DNA from: Impatiens glandulifera
Lineage: Eukaryota > Streptophyta > Magnoliopsida > Ericales > Balsaminaceae
Assembly (NCBI RefSeq): GCF_907164915.1
Contig: NC_061868.1
Coordinates: forward strand, 23,865,819-23,929,818
DNA: 64,000 nt
Reading direction: 5' to 3'
Numbering within the stretch: position 1 is the first letter of the stretch; every line of letters starts with the position of its first letter. Shown here in pieces: positions 45,171 to 57,580 of this stretch. The position numbers and the translations under genes were made by a program. Below the pieces are notes generated by a model, which made no database searches, was not told the origin of the DNA, and saw nothing but the letters and a program-made list of their open reading frames with translations.

Positions 45171-46264
45171 TGATAAAGGTTTATATGGTCTGAAACAAGT
45201 TCATAGGGCTTGGTATGACACCTTAACTGAATTTCTATTTGACCATGCTTTTGTTATTGGAACTGTGGATAAAACACTGTTTAGATTCACTAAAGATTCT
45301 CATATTCTGCATGTTCAAATATATGTTGATAATATTATATTTGGTTCAACTAATCCCAAATTGTGTGAGAAATTTGCTTTGCTGATGCAGGACAAATTTG
45401 AAATGATTATGATGGGAGAATTAACTTTCTTCCTCGGGCTTCAAGTTCGTCAATTAGAGAAAGGAACCTTCATCAATCAGGCCAAGTATACCAAAGAATT
45501 TCTAAAGAAGTTTGGGATTGAGAACTACTCTGCTGCAGTCACTCCAATGAGCTCCTCTAGTAAATTGGATAAAGATGAAGGTGGCCAAAGTGTAGATGTC
45601 ACAGCCTATAGAGGACTAATCGGATCTTTACTCTATGTAACTGTTAGTAGACCAAATATCTAATTTGTTGTTGGTGTCTTTGGAAGATTTCAGGTTAATC
45701 CTAAAATCTCTCACTTTACTACTGCTAAGCGCATTCTTAAATATTTAAAGGGAACTCAAAATGTGGGACTGTGGTATCCGAAGGATTCCAGTTTCAATTT
45801 GACCAGTTTTTGAGATACGGATTATGTAGGGTGGAAAATTGATTGAAAAAGTACGAGTGGAACATGCCAGTTCCTTGGAGATTGTCTTATCTCATGGTTT
45901 AGCAAAAAACATACGTCGATTTGCACGTCTACAACTGAAGTAGAGTACATTACTGTTGGCAGTTGTTTCTCTCAGCTTTTATGGGTTCAACAACAACTTA
46001 GGGACTATTGGATTGAAGCTGAAGAATCTCCAATTTTCTGCGACAACACTAGTTCCATCGCAATCACCTATAATCCAGTTCTGCATTCTCGGACAAAGCA
46101 TATCAAAATTAGGAATCACTTTATCCGAGAGCTTATCAATCAGAAGAAGATTTGTCTTGAATATATTCCTATAGATCAACAAATGGAAGATATCTTTACG
46201 AAGCCTCTGCCCGAAGCTAAGTTTTCTCATTTTAGAAATATTTTAGGTCTTGATGATCTTGATT
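45171..46264 (+). pseudogene. Copia RT C-terminus and RNase H of element B
   Basis: Picks up at GLYGLKQVHRAWYD and continues with HVQIYVDNIIFGST (the YVDD site is YVDN here), ELTFFLGLQVRQLEKGTF and TAYRGLIGSLLYVTVSRPNI. A TAA at 45661 follows. RNase H then runs in broken frames to SRTKHIKIRNHFI and the final DIFTKPLPEAKF. The Asp-to-Asn change in the catalytic box and several stops make it inactive. Confidence 0.85.
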
Positions 46265-46994
46265 GATGTTGTTATGTGCATAAATTGAGGGGGAACATGT
46301 TGTTCGAAACAAGAAGACAGAGGTCGTAATACGTCCAATAGATTAGAAATTTAAGAGGCATAACTACTTAGACGTACGTCCACTCTAGCATTTTTCATCT
46401 TCTTTCTGGAAATTATGTCTTGGTTTTTTAACCTGCGCTGTTAGACATACACTTCTAATAGACGTTAGACTTTTTATGTCAAGAGCAAGTGGAAGCTCAC
46501 GTCTAACCAGACACACGTGCAACACTTGTTATTTATGCATAACTAGACGTGTCGTCTAATAGACAAATTTTCCATGTAGAAGTGAAAAATGTGAAAAGTA
46601 AAATAAACGTCTAACTACTTGTCTACTTAGACTTTTCATCTTCTGGCTATCTGGACAGTTGTCATCCGCAAATGAATCTGTCCATGTATCTTTTTCCCGT
46701 CTAAAATAAATCAGTCACCTCTCAAATAAATTGAAGACAAGTGTCTCCCAATTTGTCAAGAGTGACTGAGATTTCTGATATTATTTCCTTTATACGTCTA
46801 ATATTAACTGCATGTTTTCATGATTAACATTAACCGTTGTGTTCCTAGGGAATAGGTTTATGATTCTTTGACGGTTGGTATAATCATTAGATATTAACTA
46901 CACGTTAGGTCCTTGATATTTAATGAATGATATTACTTAAATAGTTGAGCACTCCCAAATCCGTATATCTCTCTCTAGAATTCGAATCGTTAAA
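46265..46994 (+). other. Non-coding spacer of element B between pol and accessory ORF
   Basis: Contains scattered TTAGACGT and TCTAATAGACG motifs (46440-46640) like those in the LTR array. The CTCTCTCTAG at 46970 just before the ATG at 46995 may be a leader. No gene. Confidence 0.55.
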
Positions 46995-47756
46995 ATGACT
47001 TCCTTCTCTCCAAAATCTCTGCAAGTAGATTTCCAGTCTGTGTCTTCTATACTGATTCCTGGAATGGTTCAAATGTTTGAATCATTAGAAGCCTCTAGGT
47101 TGAAAAAGTTTCTTCGCTCCCATTGCATTTATCAAGAACAGATCATTAGTGAGTTCTTTGAAACCGCCAAGTTTTACAACGACAAATATATATGCGGGAT
47201 TGTTCTCGGCTGAATGATATGTTTTGATGAAGATACATTTGGCATGTTCTTCCTTCTCCCAACTGTAGGAATCAATGAGTTTTCTTCCTCCTCTCCTGAA
47301 ATTTTGTCGGAGATGATGAACGTCTTTTCCGATGCGACCCTTCTAGTGAAGTATCACGGGAAGAGCAACTTTTTGAAAGTTGAGTATGCCTTACTTGGCG
47401 ACATCATCTCAAAATCCCTCCTTGCAAAAGACTCCTCTTACACTTACTGTTCAAAAGTCTTTGAGATGATGGTGGCCATCACAAGAGGTGTAGCCATCAA
47501 TTGGAAGAAGGTCCTCTTCGACAACCTGGTCAAAATGCTTTATGCCCGGAAGACGATCTTCGGTTTTGATGCTCCTCTTGGCGCATTTCTTTGTTGTCTT
47601 CTCGATGAATCTGGTCACGGGTATCATTCATCTTCCAAAACCCTGAACAGCCAGAAAGTTGTTGATTATGTTCTTAGGGTGAAAAGGCTTGAATCAAATA
47701 AAAGGGACAGAGGTGTCTACAACTCCGCTCTAACCGCAGTCTTAGAGACTTCTTAA
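46995..47756 (+). pseudogene. Accessory ORF of element B (one stop)
   Basis: A 253-codon frame broken only by TGA at 47211-47213. Its first part, EASRLKKFLRSHCIYQEQ and SEFFETAKFYNDKYI, and then EDTFGMFFLLPTVG, share the spacing of accessory ORFs 1 and 2 of element A. The second half has SYTYCSKVFEMMVAITRGVA and FDNLVKMLYARKTIFGFD, again parallel to ORFs 1 and 2. It lies between RNase H and the polypurine tract, on the sense strand. Function unknown. Confidence 0.7.
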
Positions 47757-47785
47757 GTTGTAGATTCTTCTTTCCAGATGATGTT

Positions 47786-48076
47786 AAAAAGGGGGAAAAG
47801 AGAAAGGAGGAGGATAGAATTTTTTTGGGTCGTCTTGTGTGGTTCTTAACTTATTTTGTTTTGTTGTTTTTGGAAAAACGTTTTGTATTCCTCTTGAAAA
47901 ACACTTCTGATCTTGCTTTTATCTGATAATGAAATTTTTGGTTATGAACTTAGTTACTGATTTTGGAAAATGTCTGTGTAAGATGGATGAACAAGTTTAA
48001 CTCTTTATTTTATATGATGGGTGTTTAATTTGTTACCCATGCAAATTTTTAACATCATCATCAAAAAGGGGGAAAT
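47786..48076 (+). repeat. Polypurine tracts of element B
   Basis: AAAAAGGGGGAAATTG ends directly at the LTR start. An upstream look-alike AAAAAGGGGGAAAAGAG is at about 47786-47802. Two tracts about 280 bp apart again suggest the Sirevirus type. Confidence 0.7.
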
Positions 48077-49503
48077 TGTTGGGTTAAATTATTTTGACTA
48101 AGTGTCAAAGTAGTATTAGAATTTTGATGATGAATGTATATAAAACTCAATCTATGCCGTCTAATCGTTTTTGGTGCAGGTGTATCGAAAACAGGTTATA
48201 TTAGACTAAGTCTTAATGAGGTTTATTAGACTGATTGGGCATTAGATGCATTGAGTTAGACGGGGAGTCTAACACACGGAGTTAGACATGTAGTCTAATA
48301 TATGTAGTTAGACGTGTAGTCTAACACGCGGAGTTAGACATGTGCAATCTAACAAACGTAGTTAGACGTGCAGTCTAACACACGGAGTTAGAATTGCAGT
48401 CTAACAGACAGAGTTAGACGTGCAGTCTAACACACGTAGTTAGACATGCAGACTAACAGATGAGAGTTAGACGTACAGTCTAACTCTTTCAGATTAGTGT
48501 GAAGGGATGTATAGTTAGACGTGCAGTCTAACTAATGGAAGTTAGACGTGCAGTCCAACTAATGGAAGTTAGACGTACAATCTAACTCCTTCAGATTAGT
48601 CCGAAGGGATGTGTTATTAGACGTGTTTTCTAATCCCATTAGACTAGGTTGTCTAATGGATTTTGCTATTAAACGGGGGCATCTAATTTTATTAGACGAG
48701 GCTGTCTAAGTGAAATACTTCTAATGCTATGATTAATAGTTGCTTGAAGCTAGCACCCGTCTACCCACGATCAACTAGCTGTACGCTACTCCTGCTTCAC
48801 TTTCCAGTGAAAACCAGTACGACAGCCAGGTACAACCAATTGATTAATTTCATGTAAGTAAATATTCTTCCCACTACTCGTTTTTGCAGGAATATCCTAG
48901 AAGAATATTTAGAGAACTAGAGAACTACCAGATCGGTACGGCCACAATCCTAGTGCTCAGAGTCTGCTGTGTACTATGGAGGCGTTCCAATGGAAGCTCG
49001 CCACGTGTCATTATGAAAGATTCGACCGTTGGTACCTGCTCCTTATTTAAAGATTTTGAAGGACAACGAAAGAACTTCCAGAAGATAATTTGCCGAACAC
49101 TGCTGGAATTACAGAGTATTCAATCTAAGCATACAAATGAGCTGCTTTCTTGTGTTTTATTGTGTGATCAATTAAGAGAGAGTTAGAATAAAAGCATTGA
49201 TTTATCTGAGTGATATTCTTCATCATATTGTAAGTTGAACAGAGTCTGTTCTGTTCAACAATGAGTTATTCGCGCAACTGTATTTGATTCGAAAGTATAG
49301 TGAATCCTTCTGGTAGTTGGAAGAAGGGGTGACGTAGGAGAGTTAGCTCTGAACATCCATAAACAAACTGTTGTGTCTTTTCATTCTGTCATTTTCTCAT
49401 TCTTGGTTCTTAGATTCAAATCTAAGCAAACGTTTCCGCACTTGAATCGTTTAAAAGTTTGCAAGGGTTTGTGAAGAATAGAAAGTGATTTAAATCCTTA
49501 ACA
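48077..49503 (+). repeat. 3' LTR of element B
   Basis: Starts TGTTGGGTTAAATTATT, ends AAATCCTTAACA; 1427 bp. Contains a palindromic array (48240-48700), a TATA-like TTATTTAAAG at 49037-49047 and the shared GGGGTGACGTAGGAG block near 49326. Confidence 0.9.
48240..48700. repeat. Array of about 16 GTTAGAC...GTCTAAC palindromic units in LTR B
   Basis: Units of about 22-28 bp, each with GTTAGAC, a 4-6 base centre such as GTGCA, then GTCTAAC. Linkers vary (ACACG, AACGGA, TAATGGA). Two units are joined to a longer TTCAGATTAG..GAAGGGATG segment, giving a higher-order period. Each unit can form a hairpin. Confidence 0.9.
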
Positions 49504-49582
49504 GGATTTCTATCAAACCGTTTTTTCTAAGTTGTCATCAATAGCCAGACCCCCGTCTCTATCAATTACGCCAATCCTATAA
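49504..49582 (+). repeat. LTR B flank, inverted copy of 26286-26363
   Basis: GGATTTCTATCAAACCG through CCAATCCTAT matches the reverse complement of the DNA left of the inverted LTR. Outside 49582 the similarity stops. Confidence 0.75.
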
Positions 49583-51584
49583 AAAATGATTTGACCCTCA
49601 TTCAAAATAATTTGACCCAACACAAGACCTTAGCAAAAACATTTTTTTAGGAAACATCCCGTAGATTCTTGAGAGTTACTTTCTGACCTTGAGAATACCT
49701 TTTTTTAGAAAATGGGGTTTGGTTCCAGAATAGTTTTGGATTAAATCCTTGGTTCGAGTTCGATGTTGTCAATCTAGGCTTAGTAGGGTTTGAGAGGTTC
49801 AATCTTGAGTGAGGGTTCAGACTTAGGCCTAGGGCTAGGGTTAGGCGTAATGATGTAAGGCTAAGTTGGGGGTTGATTCTAGGCTAGGGATAGGGCTAGT
49901 GCTTGGCTTTATTGGTCCTAGGCTAAGATGAGGCTAGGCTTAATTGTTGGTCCTAGGTTAGGTGTCAAGGTCAATCTTAGGTCAAGTGGCAAGGTAAATT
50001 CTAGGTTAATTTTCTCTAGGTTATTTTGTCGGTCCTAAGCTAATTCCCTCGGTCCTAGGCTCACAGTCCTGGCCAGTTTCCCTGGGTCTTGGGTCAATTT
50101 CCTTGGTCCTAAGGCAATATTCTAGATTCGGGTGTTCTTTTTTTGGTCCAAAAATTCAGAAGGCCATAAATTTTGATTGAAATGTCCAAATCACAATCCG
50201 TAAGTTGTAGTAGGTTCATATGATCACGAAGAACAAAAGACCTAACATAAATCACGATTTCGAAGATCATATAAGGATCAATTTCAAAACACCATTTTTA
50301 TGTCAAATTTTGGGATCTTTTTAAATTAGGCCATTTTAAGGCCTGATTTTTGTTACATTATCTTTGAAATGATGAATATAGTTAATCCATATAAAAACAA
50401 GTACATCATTACATCATTAAAATTATTTTTGAAGATTGAATCAAAATCTAACTTTTTTTAAAAAAAACCAAATTTGATTAAACATGTTCAAAAGGGTAAA
50501 ACAGTCACTTGGATTCATCCCTACATGTTAAGAATCATGTATAACTACTAATTGAATCAACAAATACAACTTAGAAAAAAGAACATGAAATTTCAAAAAT
50601 CCAATTTTTTAAACTTTTTTTCAAAATTTAAATTTGATCAAACATGATCAAAACTTGATTACAGTTACATAGAAATCATCCCAACATATTTATAAACTTG
50701 TAATACAACTAATTGAAAAAACAAAATCAGATTAAAAGCATGAACACAGAATTTTCAAAATCCAAAATTTCAAACTTTTTTCTCAATTTTCAGTTTGATC
50801 AAACATAATCAAAACTTGATTACAGACATCATGTATACAGAAATCATTCATATATGTGTACAAACATGTATAGCAACTTCTTGAACCAAAAAAATCGAGT
50901 TTAACCCAAGAACACAAGATTTCAAAAAATTAGTTTTCAAGCTAATTTTCTGAAATTTTTTATCATGGAGATTTGATCTATCTTCTTTCAACATAAAGTC
51001 TATATATGATATATAGAACTATTCTTAACAAAGAAATTTCATAATCAACGCTTATAACAAGATCAAACCGTTCAAACAAGAAAATTTGAAAACATTCAAA
51101 AATTTTAATTACAAATCGAAAATCAAGGCTTCTGGAATCATACCAACAACTGGAAAACATTCCTGGGCAGTGTTGGAAGTGATCCAGACACTTGGATCGA
51201 TGTTTGGCTCACTAGAGAAAGTTTTGTAGAAAACTATTCTTGGCCGGAAATTGCAAGTCTTCGATTGGGGTGATTAGATGTGTAATTTGGAGTTATTGTT
51301 TGTTGGATTGGTAGTAGAGGGGGTATGAGACTATTTATAGTGCTCGAAGGTCGACTGTAGAAAGCCAATTCGACTTGATTTTGAATGCCGACGTTCTTAT
51401 ACCTAAATCATGATAATCTTATCCCGGAGAAGATAAGGTTTCTATATAAGGGGGAAACATAGGCGCTAATGAGGGGATCACATGGGGAAAAAATCAACGG
51501 ATTTGATCGTCTGTGTACAAAGCTAGAGCTTCTAGAAGAAACGCACCGGCGAGGTCGCGATTCCGGCGACCCCTGCGTTCCAAC
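49583..51584. other. Degenerate repeat DNA, no gene
   Basis: 49790-50110 is an imperfect series of TAGGCTAAG and GGTCCTAGG words. 50440-50960 has three diverged copies, about 160-180 bp apart, of a block with TTTGATCAAACATGATCAAAA and AACTTGATTACAG. 51170-51580 is more GC-rich (GGCGAGGTCGCGATTCCGGC) and continues, across the solo LTR, at 53137. It looks like part of an old LTR or other transposon, but I cannot name it. Confidence 0.55.
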
Positions 51585-51589
51585 GAATA
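51585..51589. other. Target-site duplication GAATA, left
   Basis: Pairs with 53132-53136 around the solo LTR. Confidence 0.85.
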
Positions 51590-53131
51590 TGTTAGAATAT
51601 AATTGTTAGAACTTAAGAAAAATTTAATGAATAGATAAAAACTAAGTTCAAATAAATATATATGTTAAACCTCTAAGTCATATCAAGTATATTAATTGGT
51701 TTAAATATAACAAGAAGGTGATGTAGTGTAGTGGTAAACACTTCTGCCTATCACATAGTTAACTAGGGATCTAATATCACCAATTGCAAATAATATTTAA
51801 AGTTTTGCTATTTCAGGGAAGCTGAGCAAAATACCGAAATTTACATGTAGGCGGGATCGGCTTGGCCATGGATATCAGTTCGGTAGTTTGACCGGTAGTC
51901 CGATTTCGGATCAATGAAAGATCGGTCAACCGACACTTAATGCTCCTGAAGAGGTGATCGGAAAACCGACACTTAATGAAGCATGGTCGGTTAATTAAAT
52001 ATTTCAGCATTAAATGAGGAGTTATTTCGGTCATAAATGAGCTCCGGTTAATTCAACTCTGGTTATTAAATGAACTGCAAACCAAAAATATACGACTGAA
52101 CATTTCCAGCTCAAACACCTTCGAATTAAACCGGATCGGCTCAAATTCAGGCCCGTCAAATTCAACACATTGAAGATTTTAAAGCCAACAGGAAGATTAT
52201 TCAAAGTTATGAATAATCTGAAGATGACGTAATGAATATATCTTGGGAATATACAAAAAGAAGGCTTTGAGATAAGGCATACGACAATCTAATCATTGCA
52301 TATTTTATCCAAGTTCACAAGAAACCTTCACGGTGCAGGCGGCCGCCTCATGCATGACTATCATGTGTACAAAATGCAAAGTTACCAAATCAAGATCGGC
52401 ATGGCCAACCAATCACCAGATGAGAGTGAAATATGATCGTTGTCATATTTCCATTATAAAAGGAGGAAGCTAGAGAACTAAAGAATAGTTAGACGCTCCA
52501 GGACGTGCTATCAGATTACGAAGTTAGAGAGAGAAAGAAAACTGTTGCGCGATCCTTTCACTCTTGAGAACATACCTTGAGAAATCTACCAAGCTATTGA
52601 GTGATAAGAACGAACTGAAAAGTTCTATGTATTTACATATTTGTAAAAGTGTATTACAATACTGTGTGAGTATTGTAAAGTGAACATCGAGCAGTAAATA
52701 AGACTCGATTGTGTTGTGTATTGTCTTGTGGAATATTCCTTAGTGAATATCCTTCTCATTGTTGAGAAGAAGAGGTGACATAGGATAGTTTTCTCCGAAC
52801 ATCCATAAAAATCTATGTCTTTGTGTTCTTCATTTACTTTCTATCACTAAGCTAACCGAACCGATTATTCCCCATCTCAACCGAACCGAATTCACCTCAC
52901 TTAATCGATCTCCTCATACTCCCTTCTATTAACCGAATCGTGTGCAGTTGCTTCAGGTTGAAACAGACACTTCCTCCCTTGAACTCGGTTCAAGAGTGAG
53001 TGACAACTTGTGTGGTGTTAAGAACGGTTCTAATCTTTAAACGGATTAGTGCCAATTGGTGTGTGTGTGTCGTGTAAGTGATTAACCGTTAGTCGGACCC
53101 TAATCCCCTATCGGCTATCTCGATCCTAACA
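51590..53131 (+). repeat. Solo copia LTR, element A/C type
   Basis: Starts TGTTAGAATATAATTG, ends GATCCTAACA, flanked by GAATA. Inner blocks (CCGGTTAATT, TATAAAAGGAGG at 52455, CGAGCAGTAAATAAG, GAAGAGGTGACATAGGA, AACATCCATAAAAA) match LTR C in order. At 1542 bp it is about 330 bp longer than LTRs A and C; the extra DNA is near its 5' end and includes the tRNA-like stretch at 51712-51800. No internal region remains, so it arose by LTR-LTR recombination. Confidence 0.9.
51712..51800 (+). repeat. Possible SINE-like tRNA-derived stretch
   Basis: GATGTAGTGTAGTGGTAAAC contains an exact box A pattern (TAGTGTAGTGG). About 35 bp on, GGGATCTAATATC resembles box B. It sits in the part of the solo LTR that LTRs A and C lack. 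No A tail or target duplication is obvious, so this is tentative. Confidence 0.3.
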
Positions 53132-53136
53132 GAATA
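53132..53136. other. Target-site duplication GAATA, right
   Basis: Pairs with 51585-51589. Confidence 0.85.
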
Positions 53137-53837
53137 AGACGGCTGAAACGACGTCATTTTGCCTGACGTCGTCTGCGTTCCGTCCGCGGTCAGCGGTATT
53201 GACTAAGGGTGTTAGTCCATCCCGTTAGTTGATCTGGTACGGGCGCGCATGCGTGGTTCTACTACAGCTGGGTTTCTAGCACGCTCTAGGCTGTCGGATG
53301 AGATCTAGACGCTCATCTAATGGTATAGGATCCTGCTACAAAGTTTAAACATAAAATCAGCCACAGGATTATGCAATTTTAAATTTTTTTTAAAATTTTA
53401 TTTAAAATGTTATTTAAAATCGAATTTAATTCCTTTTAAATCGATTTTTTCACAAAAAATTTCACAAAACATATTTCTAGATTCATAATAACAATTATGA
53501 TCATGTTTTTTTTTGGATTTTTGGGAATTCTGGAATATTTTATTTAATTGGTTTAAGTCATGAATTAAATATAAATTATGAATAAATCCTAATTAAATAT
53601 TTTTAATCCCTTCCTTGGTCTAATTTGGGTAAAATATATACAAATATTTTATCCTCAAATTATTTTGGAATTTTGGAAAGTTTCCTTAATTAAGGATTAA
53701 TTATCACAATAATTAATCCTTAATTAGGTTTTAATTCCTTCTTTCAAGTTATTTTGAATATAAAAATCCAAAATACTATTTTAATATTATTAAACATAAT
53801 AATATTATTTTGAAAATAAGGTAAGTCAAATTTTCAT
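53137..53837. other. Repeat-derived DNA, no gene
   Basis: 53137-53340 is GC-rich, with AACGACGTCATTTTGCC and TGACGTCGTCTGCGTTC, common in plant LTRs, and continues the unit broken by the solo LTR. The rest is AT-rich with short ATTTAAAAT and TTAATTA repeats. Confidence 0.5.
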
Positions 53838-55125
53838 GCTTATAGTAACTCGTTTGAGACCTACCATTATGAGGATCAAATAAATATTCTACATCTGCGT
53901 ACCCAATAATTCAGTTTCACATACATATGAATAATATAATCACATGTCCATAGTTCCTTGAAGGTACCAAAAAATATGTTTAATTTCATTGCAATGTCTC
54001 TTTGTTGGTGAAGAATTATATCTCGCTAGTAAATTTACTACAAATGATATATCGGGTCTAGTATGACTAACTAGATATATTAACGCTCCAATAGCACTGG
54101 GATATAGTACTTCATGACCAATTAATTCTTCATCACTCATACGAGGTCGAAATTGATCTTTATTTACATCAAGCGATCCCAAGATCATTGGACTACTCAA
54201 GGGATGTGCTTTATCCATAAAAAATCTTTTTCTTTTTAGTACTTTTGATGTATAAGCAGATTAATGGACACAAATTTCATTCTCTAGATGATCAGCCAAT
54301 ACATAACTTTGTTTTCTCGAGATCTTTCATCTCAAATTCTTTCTTGAGATAATCAATTGTTTCAGATAGTTCATTTGCTGCTCCAATAATATTCAGATCG
54401 TCCACATAAATTATAATTATTACAAATTGTGATCCAGATCTCTTGATAAACACACATTAATATATTGGATCATTTTGAAATTCATTCTTCAACAAATATT
54501 TACTAAGACTTTTATACCACATACGTTCAAATTGTTTCAATCCATATAGTGATCAACATAATTTAACCAAGTAAAAGTCTCGATGATCTAAACTACATGC
54601 TTCAGGCATTTTAAATGCTTTAGGGAGTTTCATGTAAATGTTGTTCTCAAGGGAGCCATATAAATATGCCGTAACAACATCCATTAATATCATCTGCAAC
54701 TTCTCGTGTATTGATAAACTTATCAAATATCTAAATGTTGTAGCTTCCACCATAGGAGAATATGTCTCCCCATAATCAATACTAGGTCTTTGCAAGAATC
54801 CATGGGCTACAAGTCGTGCCTTATATCTAACAATTTCATTTTTGATGTTTCTTTTTCTTATAAATACTCATTTATAACCGATCGGTTTAATACCTTTGGG
54901 GGTACAAACGACATGTCCAAAAACTTTATGTTTTGCGAGCGATTTTAATTCAGCTTCAATCACATCTTTCCATTTTGGCTAATCATTTCTTTGTCTGCAT
55001 TCTTCTACAGACTTTGGTTTAAGATCCTCATCTTCATTAACAATATCGCATACTATAGCATATGAAAATTTTTCATTGATGTCAATTTCATCTCGATTCC
55101 ATCTTTTTCTAGTCAAAACATAGAA
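53838..55125 (-). pseudogene. Decayed copia pol fragment (RT and start of RNase H)
   Basis: On the minus strand: AELKSLAKHKVFG, KPIGYK, then RYKARLVAHGFLQRPSIDYG with ETYSPMVEATTFRYLISL; a DVVTAYLYGSLENNIYMKLP segment; YGLKQ; IIIYVDDLNIIGAANELS with the YVDD box kept; then KDQFRPRMSDEELIGHEVLY and HTRPDISFVVNLLARY. Stops at several points and the loss of both ends show a dead fragment. It belongs to a different copia lineage from elements A-C. No LTRs are attached. Confidence 0.85.
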
Positions 55126-57564
55126 ACTCTATTTAACACAAAATGATATTGCAGTTCAATAAACTTGACACCACTAGTTTGAGAAAATGACCACGCCATT
55201 TTTTTGAGAACATGATATTTTAGTTTAAGAAACATGACGTGCACGTTTTAAGTTTAAGAATTTTAACAACTTACATAAATATTTTCAAAACGTTTCTAGA
55301 AAGATCTAACATTTCTAACACACAAATTATCAATTTCTAAATCAAATGTCTATGTTTGTAAAGTGTTTGAACAATAAATGACTAGATTTCGACAAACTTG
55401 TTAACTATAAGTCTACAACGATTCTGTTTTATTGATTCTTTAGAAATGGTGAATTCGAAAGAGTTTTCATTGAGGATATTCCATGCTTTAGAGAGACGAA
55501 GATATTAGAAGCTGAATAAGATCCACATAGATGAAATTTATGATTTCTGGTCACAAATTTTGGACCAAAGCTTTGACGCCCGCCTTCAGATCTTCTTTGA
55601 CATGTGAGTCTTAAAAGGTCACAAATAGTTGAGAAGAATCAACCTTTCTTACCACTTTTGAAGCAAACAAAGCCTAAAATTTTGATCGAGATCGAAGAAC
55701 AAAGAACGTCAGACAGAAAGAACGGAGAACGTCGAACAAAGATTGAATATTGTCGAACGAAAATCACAAGTGGCGAACGGGAAGGGGAAGAGGTTAGGGT
55801 TTGAATGTCTAGAAGCGTAATGAGAATACGAAGAGGTGTTTGAATGGTTAGGGTTTGAATGTCCAGAATATGTGCACTTCTAATTTTGTAAATATTTTTT
55901 TTAAATTTCACTATGCTATGCCACATGGGGAGTTGTTGGGGAGTCATTCCCCGAGTCGCTCATTCTATCATTTCTCTATATATAATATTATATACCTTTT
56001 CTTTTTTAATGTAAGACTACAATAGTAATCATATAGATTTTTACTCAATTTTTTTCTTATGTTGTGTGTAAATGTCTATATTTTTTCACAACAATACCAT
56101 TTGCTACTTTTAACTTGGTTGTCATAAATCGGGTATACTCTCCTACTGGAAGATAATAATGTCGTTTTTATCGCTCAAATATAGTTTAATATTTTTGGAA
56201 ATTATTCATAAAATATTATAATCATTTGAGTGCAAAGAAAAAAATGATATTAATAAAAAATATATTTAGTTAATAAAAATAATAGAAGAAAAGAAATAAA
56301 ATAAATTACGAACACTAAGATATTAACGTGCACAAATTCTTTAAAAATAGCGATGAGCTACCCAAGCGACTTCGACTTTTCAAAATAGCATATAAACATG
56401 TTGTTATGGATGATACACATATGTCAAATATAATATTGTCGTAAATCTCTTTTATGAGCCTAGATCCAGATAGTTATAGTGTAAAGAGTGTTAATTGTTC
56501 TAACATGCATCATTATATGATATGAATGAGTAGATCGTCGTTCATTATCTCACAAGTCTTTCACACATTAAAATTTGGCTTTGCTTTTTTTTAGTTGTTT
56601 TATTGCTTTTTTATATTCATTTTGTTTATAATTTTTTTACAAAGGTGACTTATAACCCTTTTATTAAAATGTACACAGGGAAATAATATAATCGTTTTCA
56701 TTGAGCAATACAAATATTTGTCTCAACATATTCACGATTTTCAAACAGAATAAGCAATTACATCGGATTGTTTTTTTGGAATTAAAGGAAAATTAGCATG
56801 ATACTCCACAACCATGCCCTCCGCTTAAAAATAATATATAAAGTAAATCTAGCTATCTCGCGTTATATTGGGTGATTTTTGTAATTTTGACATAATCAAT
56901 ACTCAGATTTTGACATATTTCCTAGTCTATTAGGTGACTGAGATTCTTCTCCACATGCAAGTGGTGTTATGCATATCGGTTTGAATATCTCGCCAAATTT
57001 ATTATTTTGTTTGTCTAATTCCTAAGAAGAATTTTGAATTTCTTTCTATTGATATTGTGGTGAAAAACTATCACCTTAAGAATGAAAGCGGAATAATAAC
57101 AACCGTAGTGGAATGCGGAACAATAACGTAAAAGTAAGGAAGAACGAAATAACAACACAAGAATCTTTTCCAGGTTCAGACCATCAATGTCCTACGTCAT
57201 ATTTTCGGAGAAACAATTAAATAGAGTTATAATATGGGTTATAAACTCTAACTCTATATGTTTGTTCTAGATTTTTAGTCTAGCACTCTTTTCTCGTTTA
57301 TAATTTATATATACAGACTTTTAGAATTCATATTTAGAGTAAAGATCATGTGATATTTTTAACATATCCACCATTATATGAACTCATGGCGATTTAGTTG
57401 ACAATTTCCATAATAATAATATTTTATTGACATCTTCACCAATGGGATTTCATGCATTTTTGAATCCAACAAATAATCGCACATATCTTCCTTCCCTTTT
57501 TGTACCTAACAATGAGGCACACCAAATTGGGCCTTAAATCTATATGCCAAATTCCACATATATT
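55126..57564. other. AT-rich DNA without a supported gene
   Basis: 55195-55265 has weak minisatellite-like TTTTAGTTTAAGAAAC units. 55604-55804 is a 66-codon charged frame with no family likeness, near a duplicated GGTTAGGGTTTGAATGTC (about 55790 and 55847). 57060-57290 carries an LTR-like scrap (CAGACCATCAATGTCCTACG). Nothing else recognised. Confidence 0.5.
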
Positions 57565-57580
57565 AAGTATATTATAACTC
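57565..57580. other. LINE target-site duplication, left
   Basis: AAGTATATTATAACTC; 15 of these bases (AGTATATTATAACTC) recur after the poly(A) at 58149-58163. Confidence 0.88.

Larger units (their letters stand above)
26364..49503 (+). mobile_element. Rearranged copia element B, interrupted by element A
   Basis: Its parts are an inverted LTR fragment (26364-27208), a + strand integrase-RT linker and RT (27209-27920), the insertion of element A, the rest of RT and RNase H (45171-46264), an accessory ORF (46995-47756), a polypurine tract and an intact LTR (48077-49503). Gag, protease and most of integrase are missing at the left junction. Frameshifts and stops through pol show it is dead. Confidence 0.82.

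Noticed and set aside
48240..48700. CRISPR-like array of short palindromic repeats
   Set aside because: Spacers are only a few bases, units vary, and it lies inside a copia LTR.
49790..50110. Telomere-like CTAGGGTTAGG words
   Set aside because: Irregular, mixed with TAGGCTAAG and GGTCCTAGG; not a run of the plant TTTAGGG repeat.
51712..51800. A functional tRNA gene
   Set aside because: No acceptor-stem pairing or proper box B could be found; at best a SINE head.
55604..55804. 66-codon charged frame
   Set aside because: Short, no family likeness, in AT-rich DNA with a local duplication; not enough to call a gene.
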